The notes: generated from the sequence alone by a model not told the origin. Shown: positions 26,381 through 35,747, counted from the first letter of the stretch. The stretch: 40,921 bases of DNA from Elainella saxicola E1 (GCA_002796835.1 LUGL01000069.1:1-40921), one strand, 5' to 3'. Made by a program: numbers and translations.

Positions 26381-26406
26381 GGAGTGTGACTTACACTCCT
26401 TTTTTT
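26381..26406 (+). terminator. Strong intrinsic terminator after the 78-aa gene
   Basis: GGAGTGT (26381-26387) pairs with ACACTCC (26393-26399) around GACTT and is followed directly by seven T. Confidence 0.9.
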
Positions 26407-26598
26407 ATTGCAATTTTTGCCTTCTTTGTGCCGTCAATGTCAGCGATCGATGAAATATTAGCTGAAAATCAGCTATGTCAACAATCCATGAAAAAACCGA
26501 ACCCTGGCTGCCTGGTTGAAGCAATCGAGTTCGGTTCAGTGAAGTTCGTAGTTTTTAGAGAGAATCGGGCAATCTCAGTCGATCACAAATCTTGTTGA

Positions 26599-26683
26599 GA
26601 TCCCCCCTAGCCCCCCTTTAATAAAGGGGGAACCGAGCCAAGCAATGTCTTAAAGTCCCTAATTAAGGGGATTTAGGGGGATC
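26599..26683. repeat. MITE-like palindromic cyanobacterial intergenic repeat
   Basis: An 85-bp element begins GATCCCCCCTA and ends TAGGGGGATC, imperfect terminal inverted repeats. It contains a perfect 8-bp hairpin CCCCCTTT-AAT-AAAGGGGG (26612-26630) and the segment ACCGAGCCAAGCAATGTCTT. I know very similar elements as dispersed intergenic repeats in cyanobacteria. It has no coding capacity. The rest of the 398-bp gap 26349-26746 shows only the terminator above and a loose ACCGAAC/GTTCGGT inverted pair. Confidence 0.75.
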
Positions 26684-26746
26684 GATCGCAGGAATTAACA
26701 TCAAAACGAACTCATTTTCGATCTACGTGAGTCTCACTTTCAATAG

Positions 26747-28777
26747 CTAACCACCATTTGAGTTGGCCTGGGCCAGCACTTTTTCAGCCACTTTCTCTGG
26801 AACTTCCTGCAAATGGTCGAATTGCCAGCGGAACGTGCCCACCCCCATTGTCAGAGAGCGTAATTCAACGATCAGGTTTTGCATTTCTGCCTGGGGCAAA
26901 TTTACCTGCACCTCATCCCAGCCTCGCCAGTTGGGTTTAGCTTCATAGCCCAGCACTTGACCGCGATGACCATTCACGAGCCGCAGCACATTAGCTGTGA
27001 ATTCTGTGGGAACAGAAATGACGATCGCCAAAACTGGTTCCAGCAAACTCGGTTCACATTTCAGCATGCCTTCCTGCATGGCAATCCGGGCTGCTTGCTT
27101 AAAGGCTTGTTCGGAGCTGTCTACCGAATGGTAGGAACCGTTGGTCAGCGTTACGGCTACGTCTACAACCGGGTATCCGAGCGGACCATGGGAGAGGTAT
27201 TCCCGCACCCCCATTTCAACCCCTGGAATATATTGTCGGGGCACAACGCCACCCACAATTTTTTCGTCGAAGTTGAATCCTGCTCCGCGTGGCATGGGTT
27301 GAATGTCGAGATAAACATCGCCAAATTGTCCATGCCCCCCCGTTTGCCGTTTATAGCGCCCGTGGATTGCATTGGCTGCTCGTCGAATGGTTTCCTTATA
27401 AGGCACCTGTGGCAAATGCGTTGTCATCGGCAGGCCATACTTCCGGCGTAGACGATCGAGCGCCACCTGGAGGTGGATTTCGCCCTGGCCCCAAAGAATC
27501 ACTTCATGGGTATCGCCATGTTGCTCCCAAATCAGGCCCGGATCTTCTTCCAGCAGCTTATTCAACGCACTGCTCAGCTTCACTTCATCGCTGCGTTTCT
27601 CCGGCATAATCGCTAATGCATATACCGGATCCAGCCGCTCTGTTTGAGGCAACGCTTTCACTGTACCCGTGCTCAATGTTTCACCAGTTTTAATGCCTTC
27701 CATCCGAGCTAGCGCCACAATTGAGCCTGCTGCGGCCTGCGTCAAGGCCATTTGTTGCTGACCCATCAGACGATAGATGCCACCTGTACGCACCCCATTC
27801 AGCACGATGCCGTCGGTGAGCGTGCCCTGCCAAACTCGCACCAGTGAAAGCTTGCCCCCTTGAGAGGTTGCATAGGTTTTCAGCACCTGAGCAACGGGTG
27901 TAGAGTTGGCTTCAGATAAGCCACGTCGCTCAGCTGTAGTTTGGGGTTCAGGCGTTTCACGCAGCAAGGCTTCTAAGAGGGGACGAATGCCGAAATCCTG
28001 TTCAGCGATGCCCACCATGACCGGCACAATTAAGTCTGCCCCCAACTCCATTTTCAGATCTTGCAAAATCTCTTCTTGGGGTGGATTGATGTCTTCCAGC
28101 AGTTCTTCCAGTAAGTGATCATCAAAATCGGCCAGGGTTTCCAGCATTTCGGTTCGAGCCGCCCGTTCTGCTTCTTTCAATTCTTCTGGCAATGGAATGG
28201 GGTCGGCTGGGGCACCGGGATGATATTGGAAGGCTTGTTCGCTGATCAGATCAATAAAACCCCGAATATTTTCGCCTTGTCCGATCGGATATTGATGCGG
28301 CACGAGCGGACGACTGGAGACAGATTTCAGGGCTTGCAGTAAGTCGCCAAAAGAGTCATGGGAACGATCCATCTTGTTCACAAAGACGAGATGCGGAATT
28401 TCCCAGTCATCTAAAAACTGAAACAGAGGTGCCAAGGTAAGCACACGGCTACAGTCGGGTTCACAAACCACAACCGCAGCATCAACTCCCATCAAGGCAT
28501 GATAGGTTTCTTGCGAAAATTCAACGGAACCGGGACAGTCTAGAAACGTAAAACAAATGCCGCCATATTCAGTACTAGCGGCATTCACTTCCACACTCAT
28601 TTGGCGATCGCGGGCTTCTGGCGAAGCATCTCCGACAGTGTTTTTATCGGCAATTTTACCTTTGCGCGAGGTTACCCCCGTAACAGATAAAATGCTTTCT
28701 AAAACAGTCGTTTTACCACTCAGATACGGACCCACAATCGCCACATTTCGTGAGCCGGAAACAACTTTATCGTTCAT
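26747..28777 (-). CDS. EF-G-like translational GTPase paralogue
   Basis: Starting at 28777 (GAG upstream; the longer frame from 28903 adds an unrelated Cys/Phe-rich extension) the protein has 676 aa and the EF-G domain order: G domain, domain II, then III, IV and V, with YKETIRRA and GHGQFGDVYLDIQP in domain IV. The P-loop is GPYLSGKT (16-23), not the usual GHxDxGKT. G3 is DCPGS (80-84), not DTPGH, so the catalytic His is Ser84. G4 NKMD (134-137) is intact. This matches a known EF-G-like paralogue group in bacteria, distinct from the housekeeping fusA product. It likely binds GTP and the ribosome, but hydrolysis and function may differ. It stands alone, with a very long upstream gap. Confidence 0.88.
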   Translation of the reverse strand: MNDKVVSGSRNVAIVGPYLSGKTTVLESILSVTGVTSRKGKIADKNTVGDASPEARDRQMSVEVNAASTEYGGICFTFLDCPGSVEFSQETYHALMGVDAAVVVCEPDCSRVLTLAPLFQFLDDWEIPHLVFVNKMDRSHDSFGDLLQALKSVSSRPLVPHQYPIGQGENIRGFIDLISEQAFQYHPGAPADPIPLPEELKEAERAARTEMLETLADFDDHLLEELLEDINPPQEEILQDLKMELGADLIVPVMVGIAEQDFGIRPLLEALLRETPEPQTTAERRGLSEANSTPVAQVLKTYATSQGGKLSLVRVWQGTLTDGIVLNGVRTGGIYRLMGQQQMALTQAAAGSIVALARMEGIKTGETLSTGTVKALPQTERLDPVYALAIMPEKRSDEVKLSSALNKLLEEDPGLIWEQHGDTHEVILWGQGEIHLQVALDRLRRKYGLPMTTHLPQVPYKETIRRAANAIHGRYKRQTGGHGQFGDVYLDIQPMPRGAGFNFDEKIVGGVVPRQYIPGVEMGVREYLSHGPLGYPVVDVAVTLTNGSYHSVDSSEQAFKQAARIAMQEGMLKCEPSLLEPVLAIVISVPTEFTANVLRLVNGHRGQVLGYEAKPNWRGWDEVQVNLPQAEMQNLIVELRSLTMGVGTFRWQFDHLQEVPEKVAEKVLAQANSNGG

Positions 28778-29757
28778 AGGACACTCACTTTCGACTGAAC
28801 TATGTTTGTAAATAAAAAGCAGCAAGCTTGAAACGATCGAATTACGATTCAATAGAAACCGATATACAGTTCCACAACAATCTAAAAAACGGCTGCATTC
28901 CAAACTGATGTGAAGCGATCAACATTCGCAAAGTGACAATTGGCCCAGGGAACACTAACGAATAGTGACGAATCAAAAGCGAACTTGTAGAGGTGGACAG
29001 TGCCAATTGCCGGAGGGAGAATGCAAATTGCTTAAATGTAAAGCAACCAAAAGCTTACTGCTTTAGTATTAGATTAACCTGTTGATAATCCACCTGAACC
29101 AATCGATTCGTGAAAATTTATAACGCTAAATTCGCATCATTTACAATTCATGGGTTGTGATCGTCAAATTTGCAATCTTCAATAAACTCCTTAACACAAT
29201 CAAGAGAGTTCGTTATAGTTCTCCATAAACTGGTGGATCGATCGCTGAAAATCACGCAGTCCCAAGAAATAACTTGTCATCATTGGATCAACAGCATTCG
29301 AGCAGCAAGAGGCAAATAACAATTAACCAGTCAAATAGAATTTCAATTGATTGGATTTGTGTAATTTGGATAAATCGATCGATAACCTTAGAAGGTGATA
29401 AGATTGAATCCCAAAGGATACAAATTTTCAGCCTCGATGTAATTGATTCATCAAATTCTCGATCGAACAGCTCGACTGCCATCCAGAATTTTTTAGCCCC
29501 TTTTTAGCTCCTGTGAAAATAGCTGCTAGTAAAAAATATTACTGTTTAATAACAGAAGGTGATGTTTACTACTATGCTGATCGTTCAAGTGTGTTTGCAC
29601 TATGACTTGCTGCCCCAATTCTAAACAGGCAAGGAATTTACAGAAACTTCTTAGTTCTACAAAAACTTTTAAAATCCGCATAAATACCCCTGTCGAAATT
29701 GCCCCAAATCAGCGAGATTAATCAACAGTCACTTTAGTTCTCGCTTGGTATCTATCC
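28778..29757. other. Long apparently empty intergenic region
   Basis: About 980 bp of AT-rich sequence lies between the divergent EF-G-like gene and the 81-aa gene. Short frames in it (for example near 29274-29507) have low-complexity Ser/Ile/Asn composition and no SD. I found no tRNA, clear terminator or strong repeat. It must contain at least two promoters and could hide a small RNA. Confidence 0.5.
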
Positions 29758-30003
29758 ATGGGTAGAAAAATCGATCGTCTTTCTCTCACGATTGTTGTCT
29801 GTAGTTTGATGGGAATTGTTTTAGGGGCAACGGCAAGTCAAGCCGAAATGAATCAATGTTTGGCTGAACCCAATCCAAGCAATGAATGCCTCACCCAAAA
29901 TCCAGTGCAGAAACGTCTGGAAGGCATGGGTATTGGTTTGTTTGCTGGAGCGGGTGCCGCAATTGGCGCAACCTGGCAGATGGGAAATTCCAGCAAGTCA
30001 TAA
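29758..30003 (+). CDS. Small exported protein of unknown function (81 aa)
   Basis: The 81-aa protein has an N-terminal signal peptide or membrane helix (LTIVVCSLMGIVLGATASQA), two cysteines in the mature N-terminus (NQCLAEPNPSNECL) that could form a disulfide, and a C-terminal glycine-rich hydrophobic helix GIGLFAGAGAAIGATWQM. I recall similar small cyanobacterial hypothetical proteins with this GAGAA-GATW helix, but no function is known. It converges with the amidase gene, whose stop lies 26 bp away. The SD is weak. Confidence 0.65.
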   Translation: MGRKIDRLSLTIVVCSLMGIVLGATASQAEMNQCLAEPNPSNECLTQNPVQKRLEGMGIGLFAGAGAAIGATWQMGNSSKS

Positions 30004-30029
30004 ATCCTAAACAGTCTGCTGTTCATCCC

Positions 30030-31421
30030 TTAGACGATCGGTGCCCTAATGATGCCTTGAGCTTCCAATACCGCTGCGGCTCGCAACACTAATGCTTCTT
30101 GATAAGGAGCCGCAATGATTTGTACCCCAAGGGGGAGCTGGCCCGGACGTTGGATTGGGACAGAAACGATCGGCAATCCAATCAATGAGAGCGGTTGGGT
30201 GTACAGTCCTAAATTAGGACGAACCAACACCTCAACCCCATCTAGCATCATCGTCTGTTGACCAATTTTGGGGGCAGGGCAAGGGGTTGCAGGAGCCAGG
30301 ATCAGATCAACCTGCTGAAAAATTTCTCGGACGCGATCGCGATACCAGCGGCGAAATCGTTGTGACTGTAGATACCAGGTGTTGGGAATCATCGTTCCGG
30401 CAATGAATCGATCGCGCGTGGCTGGATCAAAATCTTGAGCTCTCGTTTTGAGATGGTTTAAATGTAAGTTACTGCCCTCACTGGCGGTAATCACATAGGC
30501 TGCGGCTCTGGCTCGGTGCGCTTCTGGGATCGTCACATGTTGCGTGGCACCCAACGCCTGGGCGACTCGCTCAACCGCAGCAAACACTTCCGGCTCTCCT
30601 CCTTTGAGGAAATAGTTATCCGCAATGGCAATGCGCAGGCCCTCGATGCCGCGATCGAGCCAGGGAGTACAGGGTTCAGCCGGACGGGTGGTGCAGACAG
30701 GATCTTGCGGATCATGACCTTGCATCAGATCAAAAGCCAGCGCGAGATCTCGCACAGAGCGGGCAAATGGTCCGACATGGTCGAGACTACCCACAAACAA
30801 AGCGACCCCTGCGCGGGAGAGTCGGCCATAGGTCGGCTTTAAACCTAAAATGCCGCAAAACGCTGCGGGCACCCGAATTGAGCCATTCGTATCGGAACCC
30901 AACGTCAAGGGAACCAATCCAGCGGCAACTGCGGCAGAAGAACCGCCTGAAGAACCGCCAGCGACTCGGCTTAGATCGTGGGGGTTATGGCAAGGTCCAT
31001 AGTGGCTGTTTTCGGTGACAAAGCCATAGGCATATTCATCCATATTGAGTGCGCCCACCAATACCGCACCGGCCTGTTTGAGTCTGACAACGGCTGTCGC
31101 ATCCTGGGTCGCAGGCAGATTGTCCTGGTTGATTTTAGACCCCGCTACCGTGACTAACCCTGCCACATCAAACAAATTTTTGACTGCAAAGGGAACCCCG
31201 GCCAGCACGCCTGGATCTTCTCCCTGGGCAACTTTGCGATCGATCTGCACTGCCTGTTGAAGCGCCTGTTCTGTCAATACGGCAGTGAAACTGTTCAACT
31301 GGGGATCTTTCGCAGTAATTCGATCCAATGCAGCCCGTGCAACTGCCTCTGCGGTTACCTCGCCCGATCGAACTGCGGTTGCAGTAGCAATGGCATCTGC
31401 CTGTTCAAAGTTGAAGGTCAT
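30030..31421 (-). CDS. atzE: AtzE-type amidase (amidase signature family)
   Basis: The 463-aa protein has the amidase-signature core: catalytic Lys81 (FAVKNLFD), cis-Ser157 in GGSSGGS and nucleophile Ser181 in NGSIRVPA. It matches the AtzE subgroup, whose characterised member hydrolyses 1-carboxybiuret in cyanuric-acid breakdown and needs the small AtzG subunit. A DUF4089/AtzG-like protein is encoded immediately upstream (124 bp), which supports the AtzE assignment over a generic amidase. No cyanuric-acid or allophanate hydrolase is adjacent, so the real substrate here may differ. It should be cytosolic, forming a GatA/GatC-like heteromer. Confidence 0.88.
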   Translation of the reverse strand: MTFNFEQADAIATATAVRSGEVTAEAVARAALDRITAKDPQLNSFTAVLTEQALQQAVQIDRKVAQGEDPGVLAGVPFAVKNLFDVAGLVTVAGSKINQDNLPATQDATAVVRLKQAGAVLVGALNMDEYAYGFVTENSHYGPCHNPHDLSRVAGGSSGGSSAAVAAGLVPLTLGSDTNGSIRVPAAFCGILGLKPTYGRLSRAGVALFVGSLDHVGPFARSVRDLALAFDLMQGHDPQDPVCTTRPAEPCTPWLDRGIEGLRIAIADNYFLKGGEPEVFAAVERVAQALGATQHVTIPEAHRARAAAYVITASEGSNLHLNHLKTRAQDFDPATRDRFIAGTMIPNTWYLQSQRFRRWYRDRVREIFQQVDLILAPATPCPAPKIGQQTMMLDGVEVLVRPNLGLYTQPLSLIGLPIVSVPIQRPGQLPLGVQIIAAPYQEALVLRAAAVLEAQGIIRAPIV

Positions 31422-31545
31422 AGCATCACTTAGCCCTTACTCCCTGTGAATCAGTATAAAGCTGAGTGAGGTGAATCCTGAGCGGCGAGATTTGTATTTT
31501 GAATTGGAAATGTTGTGCGTGAAGCTGAAGCTCTAAACCGCTGTT

Positions 31546-31737
31546 TTAGGGTTCAAAGGTCGAAGCCACCTCAATTTCTTCGGGTAGTGGAAATTCCATC
31601 ACCAGTTCAGCAATTTCGGCAGTGCGCAAAAGATTGGCAATGACGCCCGGTTGATGATCGGGAGCAATGGAGAGTTGTAGCAGTTGTGCCATCAGGTTGA
31701 CAAGCTGGGCTGCATCTTCAGCGGAAAGTCGAGACAT
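31546..31737 (-). CDS. DUF4089 protein, AtzG-like partner of the amidase
   Basis: The 63-aa acidic, mostly helical protein contains LVNLMAQLLQLSIAPDHQPGVIANLL and ends VMEFPLPEEIEVASTFEP. This matches DUF4089, whose AtzG member wraps round AtzE in the way GatC wraps GatA; the PxP-rich tail resembles the GatC segment that threads into the amidase. It precedes the amidase gene on the same strand, so the two are likely co-expressed and form a complex. The length fits the family. Confidence 0.85.
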   Translation of the reverse strand: MSRLSAEDAAQLVNLMAQLLQLSIAPDHQPGVIANLLRTAEIAELVMEFPLPEEIEVASTFEP

Positions 31738-31780
31738 GGCAGAATTCCGGGGGCTGATTGAAAGAGAGTTTTATAGGGTT

Positions 31781-32254
31781 TCAGGAGTTTACATCAGGTT
31801 GACGCTCGATGATCGCTTCCATCGTGCTAGTTAAATAATGCCCTGCCATGATGCTGCTGGAAAGACAATACTTATTGATCCCAAACTGATGCAGGGTTTC
31901 AAAGCCAGTTCGGCGTTGACGATCGCCCAATACCCAATAGCGCTGCACGATCGACTCTGGTGCGATCCAGCCTTCTCCTTCTACCCGTCCCAACAGGCTG
32001 TGTTGCAGCACAAATGTGTACTGTCGCTCGCCAGCATTGAGGCGTCCACGATATTGCAACGAAATTTCTTCCCGCTCCGACCCTGGGAAAATCAGCTTGG
32101 TGACCATCGTAAACCAGTCATCGCGGTTCCAAGCCACGAGGATTCTTCCCTTGACTGGCGTAGGCATGGCATCCCGATCGAGCCAATTCCCTTGCAATGT
32201 CCAGCGCCCGGATTCTAGAAGAAAGTTGTGATCCACAGTGCGAGTCCTTGTCAT
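31781..32254 (-). CDS. Beta-rich protein of unknown function in the amidase operon
   Basis: From the ATG at 32254 the product has 157 aa (a GTG at 32272 would add six residues). It is dominated by amphipathic beta strands, beginning ESGRWTLQGNWLDRD and continuing VKGRILVAWNRDDWFTM, which recalls the GxW start of lipocalin-like barrels, though I cannot assign a family. There is no signal peptide. It lies 43 bp upstream of the DUF4089 gene on the same strand, and so is probably the first gene of the unit feeding the amidase pair. A link to that enzyme is inferred from position only. Confidence 0.7.
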   Translation of the reverse strand: MTRTRTVDHNFLLESGRWTLQGNWLDRDAMPTPVKGRILVAWNRDDWFTMVTKLIFPGSEREEISLQYRGRLNAGERQYTFVLQHSLLGRVEGEGWIAPESIVQRYWVLGDRQRRTGFETLHQFGINKYCLSSSIMAGHYLTSTMEAIIERQPDVNS

Positions 32255-32311
32255 TCTGCCCGCGCAATGCACATGCTAAATCTCAACAGCACCTCATGCT
32301 ATCACGCAGAA

Positions 32312-33466
32312 TTAGTGAGTCCCCTGGTGAATTTCCCCTAAGATAACAAGATGTTTTGCACCTGTTACATCCGGAAGATTACCAGGAATGCCTTGCCACC
32401 GCCAATAGGCCAGGACAGCAAAGGCGATCGCCTCTTTAAAGTCTGCACTCAGACCTAAGTCATCAGTCGTGCAAACTAAGACTGGATCCAGATTAGCCTG
32501 TAGCCGCTGTTTTAGGTAGAGATTCCGACTCCCTCCCCCAGCCAGCACAACCTGATCGGGTAACCGAGGCAAGAATTGGCGGTAGCTATCCGCGATCGAA
32601 GCTGCGGTCAATTCAGTCAGCGTGGCCAAAATGTCTGCATCGCTGAGATGATGGGCTACTGCATCCTGCAAGCACTGCTGCAAGTAATCCGGCCCAAACA
32701 ATTCCCGTCCTGTTGACTTTGGCGGCAGCTGTTGGAAAAAGTCCTGCTGCAACCATTGCTGGACTAAAGCTTGGCAGGGAGTGCCGGAAGCTGCCCAGGC
32801 CCCATCTTGATCGAAACTCTGTTGGCCATTGGAAAGTTGATGGACCGCCATATCCAGTAGCGCATTGCCCGGTCCGGTGTCCCAGCCGAGAATTTTTGGG
32901 GTAGACCGATCGCCAAGTTTGGACCGAGCCGGTAAATAAGCCACATTCCCAATCCCGCCGATGTTTTGAATACAGCGATCGAGCGTCTCATGCTGCAGCA
33001 AACATCGATCGACGGGTGGTACCAAGGGCGCGCCTTGCCCTCCAGCCGCAATATCCGCCGCCCGAAAATTGCTAACGGTCGTGATTCCGGTGAGATGGGC
33101 GATCAGATCTCCACGTCCGAGCTGCAGACTATAGCCCAGAGGTCCCAAAGCTGGAGAAGCAGGTCGATGGAAGACCGTCTGACCATGGGAGCCAATTAAA
33201 TGAGCAGCATCCAGGTCTTGCTGAATTTGCAGAGCAGCCTGAGCAAAGGTTTGAGCGATCGCGTCATCTAGCTCAGCCAACTCGGCCATAGATAAGGCCG
33301 CACCTGCACAAACTGACAGAATTTGCGATCGCAACTGTTTAGGATAGGGGTAGGTTGCACCCCGGATCAAATTAACCTGTAGATCTGCGGTTGCGCCTGA
33401 AATTTCAACCAGAGCAGCGTCGATCCCATCGACGGAGGTACCGCTGATTAACCCAATCACTCGCAT
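32312..33466 (-). CDS. anmK: Anhydro-N-acetylmuramic acid kinase
   Basis: From Met8 of the longest frame ([11 protein letters not shown]) the protein has 384 aa, normal for AnmK. The N-terminal phosphate loop [34 protein letters not shown] and VLAGGGSRN mark this sugar-kinase family. AnmK opens and phosphorylates 1,6-anhydro-MurNAc from cell-wall turnover to give MurNAc-6-phosphate, so it recycles peptidoglycan in the cytoplasm. It lies 46 bp downstream of the ktrA-side boundary on the same strand, and the beta-rich gene follows after 57 bp; co-transcription is possible. The M23 hydrolase at 5241 acts on the same polymer but is not linked. Confidence 0.93.
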   Translation of the reverse strand: MRVIGLISGTSVDGIDAALVEISGATADLQVNLIRGATYPYPKQLRSQILSVCAGAALSMAELAELDDAIAQTFAQAALQIQQDLDAAHLIGSHGQTVFHRPASPALGPLGYSLQLGRGDLIAHLTGITTVSNFRAADIAAGGQGAPLVPPVDRCLLQHETLDRCIQNIGGIGNVAYLPARSKLGDRSTPKILGWDTGPGNALLDMAVHQLSNGQQSFDQDGAWAASGTPCQALVQQWLQQDFFQQLPPKSTGRELFGPDYLQQCLQDAVAHHLSDADILATLTELTAASIADSYRQFLPRLPDQVVLAGGGSRNLYLKQRLQANLDPVLVCTTDDLGLSADFKEAIAFAVLAYWRWQGIPGNLPDVTGAKHLVILGEIHQGTH

Positions 33467-33533
33467 GAAATTCGACTCATGATGCAAGATTCTTGATGTA
33501 GTTTTGGAATGAATGCGCTAGGTTAACCAGCTT

Positions 33534-34238
33534 CTAAACAGGCAAGCGATCGATGCATTTATTAGACCCAATCACCACCATCAGCCAGCCTTTTTGCAGC
33601 CTGGTAATCGGACTGGGATTGATCTCAAAATTGCCTTCCTGACAAACGGCGAGCAAATTGAGGCCATAGCGTTTCCGTAAGTCTAAATCGGCGATCGTTT
33701 TCCCATCAAATTCAGCCGGAACGACCACTTCCACAATGCTGTTATCGGGGTCTAGCTCAAACCGCTCTAATACACCTGGACGGGTTAGGGTTCGCGCCAA
33801 CTCGCAGCCCATTTCATGCTCAGGATAGACCACATGATCGGCCCCGACCCGCTTCAGCAGCTTGCCATGAATTTCAGAGGAGGCTTTGGCAACCACGTGG
33901 GGAATGCCGCCTTCTTTCAAATTCAAGGTTGTAATCACGCTTTCCTGGACGAAATTGCCGATCGCCACAATCACAGTATCAAATTCGAACAGTCCAGCTT
34001 CCTTGAGTGCAGCAGGATCGGTGGAGTCCAGCGTCAGAGCATGGGAGGCGATTTCGTCATTCAAGACCTGATTTACCCGACGTTCGTCTGTATCCACACC
34101 CAACACTTCATATCCCAGATGGTGCAGGGTCATACAGACTGCTCGCCCAAACCGGCCCAAGCCTACTACTGCAAATTGCCGATTATTCGAACGAAGACTC
34201 TTAAAAAAGCTAAGTGAAGAGAGAGAAGAAAGACTCAC
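33534..34238 (-). CDS. ktrA: KtrA-type potassium channel gating subunit (RCK/TrkA)
   Basis: The 234-aa protein has an RCK_N Rossmann domain with VVGLGRFGRAV (about residues 24-34) and the acidic ligand residue in VDTDERRVNQV, then an RCK_C domain (about 150-225, FDGKTIADLDLRKRYGLNLL). It forms a cytosolic ring that binds nucleotides and controls the KtrB pore. The start codon is GTG at 34238 and an ordinary Ser/Leu-rich stretch precedes the Rossmann fold. ktrB lies 104 bp upstream on the same strand, so the pair is likely one operon with ktrB first. Confidence 0.93.
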   Translation of the reverse strand: MSLSSLSSLSFFKSLRSNNRQFAVVGLGRFGRAVCMTLHHLGYEVLGVDTDERRVNQVLNDEIASHALTLDSTDPAALKEAGLFEFDTVIVAIGNFVQESVITTLNLKEGGIPHVVAKASSEIHGKLLKRVGADHVVYPEHEMGCELARTLTRPGVLERFELDPDNSIVEVVVPAEFDGKTIADLDLRKRYGLNLLAVCQEGNFEINPSPITRLQKGWLMVVIGSNKCIDRLPV

Positions 34239-34342
34239 AATGTGCAGCCTGTAACGTAGGGTAATTTATCGTAAAACCATGATCCTAAACTACCAGAAAC
34301 TTAACATGATCGGGTACACCGACACAGAAGACCGATCGCGGA

Positions 34343-35677
34343 TTAACCGACCAGTAAATTCTCTTCCGGATAGTTAATCGCTGTAGGTTCTGGATCACCC
34401 ACGATCGCCGACATCAACAGCAACACGCCAACCCGACCGATATACATGGTGGCCACTAAAACTAACTTGGAGAAAGTAGAAAGACCTGCCGTAATGCCGG
34501 TAGATAGGCCAACCGTGGCAAACCCCGAAACCACTTCAAACAGACTGCGAATCAGTTCAACTTGAGGATCAGCTATTTCAATCAGGGCTGTTGCAACAAT
34601 GACGGTGATGAGTGACCCAAAAACCACACCAACCGCTTTCAGGACCAACGACAAGGGAATTTGCCGCTGATAGCAAACGACTTCTGTCTTGCCTCGCAAA
34701 ACCGCTTTCATGCAATCAAATAACACCCGAAAGGTCGTGGTTTTGATGCCACCACCCGTGCCGCCGGGACTGGCTCCAATAAACATGAGGATGATCGTGA
34801 TAAACCAGCCTGATTCCGTCATCTTGGTATAGTCCGTGCTATTAAACCCGGCTGTGCGGGGCACAACTGCCTGAAACCAGGCTAGCTTCAGCTTGTCGCC
34901 AAAGTTGAAGGGACCAAACGTACCTGGATTGCTGTATTCCACCAACAAAAGGGAAATTGTGCCAGCGACCAACAACACAAACGTTGTACTGAGTGCAATC
35001 TTAAAATTGAGCGGCAGAATCAAACGAGACCGACGACGTTGTACTCGATCGCGCAACAGGAAATACATATCCATAATCACCCCATAGCCAATGCCGCCAA
35101 AAATAATCAGCAGCGGAATCACCAGGTTGATCGGAATTGAAGTGGCATAGCCGATCATGTTGTCGGGGAACAGGCCGAATCCAGCGTTGTTAAAGGCACT
35201 GACACTGTGAAATAGCGCTAGCCAAATGCCGTAATTCCAACCGTAGTCGGGAATGAAAACGGGCATCATGGCAAAGGCTCCCGTCAGCTCAAAAATTAGC
35301 GTGACAGCAATGATCGACTTAATCAGCTGGCCTGCGCCCGAAAGCCCTTCTTTATCCAGCGATTGCTGAATGGCAATCTTGTCTCGCAATCCTAACCTGC
35401 GTCCGATCAATATCAACAGAAACGTGGTGGCGGTCATGTAGCCCAAACCGCCCACCTGAACCAGTAGAGTGATAAAAAACTGACCGAACCAGGAAAAATA
35501 GGTGCCTGTGTCTACCACCACCAATCCAGTCACACAAACTGCCGAAGTAGAGGTGAACAGTGCCACCACCCAATCGCCCCAAGTGCCGCTGGAATGGGCG
35601 ATCGGCAACATCAGCAAAAGCGTACCGAAGGCAATCACAGCCAAAAATCCTAAACAAACTGTGCGAGCAACCGTCAT
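34343..35677 (-). CDS. ktrB: KtrB-type potassium (sodium-dependent) transporter, membrane subunit
   Basis: The 444-aa integral membrane protein has four M1-P-M2 repeats of the SKT family. Selectivity-filter glycines are visible in TGLVVVDTG, NNAGFGLFPD, RTAGFNSTD and ATVGLSTG. The flexible gating loop in the third repeat is represented by GASPGGTGGGIKTTT. In cyanobacteria KtrB with KtrA imports potassium with sodium and is needed for osmotic and salt shock. ktrA follows 104 bp downstream. Translation starts at ATG 35677, divergent from the tocopherol methyltransferase with a 70-bp gap. Confidence 0.93.
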   Translation of the reverse strand: MTVARTVCLGFLAVIAFGTLLLMLPIAHSSGTWGDWVVALFTSTSAVCVTGLVVVDTGTYFSWFGQFFITLLVQVGGLGYMTATTFLLILIGRRLGLRDKIAIQQSLDKEGLSGAGQLIKSIIAVTLIFELTGAFAMMPVFIPDYGWNYGIWLALFHSVSAFNNAGFGLFPDNMIGYATSIPINLVIPLLIIFGGIGYGVIMDMYFLLRDRVQRRRSRLILPLNFKIALSTTFVLLVAGTISLLLVEYSNPGTFGPFNFGDKLKLAWFQAVVPRTAGFNSTDYTKMTESGWFITIILMFIGASPGGTGGGIKTTTFRVLFDCMKAVLRGKTEVVCYQRQIPLSLVLKAVGVVFGSLITVIVATALIEIADPQVELIRSLFEVVSGFATVGLSTGITAGLSTFSKLVLVATMYIGRVGVLLLMSAIVGDPEPTAINYPEENLLVG

Positions 35678-35747
35678 GAGATAGTTACGATCGGTAAGGG
35701 TTTAGCGATACAACAATACAATCTTCTGTTTTGAGATTACTGCCAGC

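Noticed and set aside
26386-26598. A 70-codon + strand ORF after the 78-aa gene
   Set aside because: It begins inside the terminator hairpin, so it is unlikely to be transcribed or translated.
28778-28903. A 42-residue N-terminal extension of the EF-G-like protein
   Set aside because: Cys/Phe-rich and unrelated to EF-G; the ATG at 28777 begins just before the P-loop as in relatives.
29274-29507. A 77-codon + strand ORF in the long gap
   Set aside because: Low-complexity Ser/Ile/Asn composition, no SD, no family likeness.
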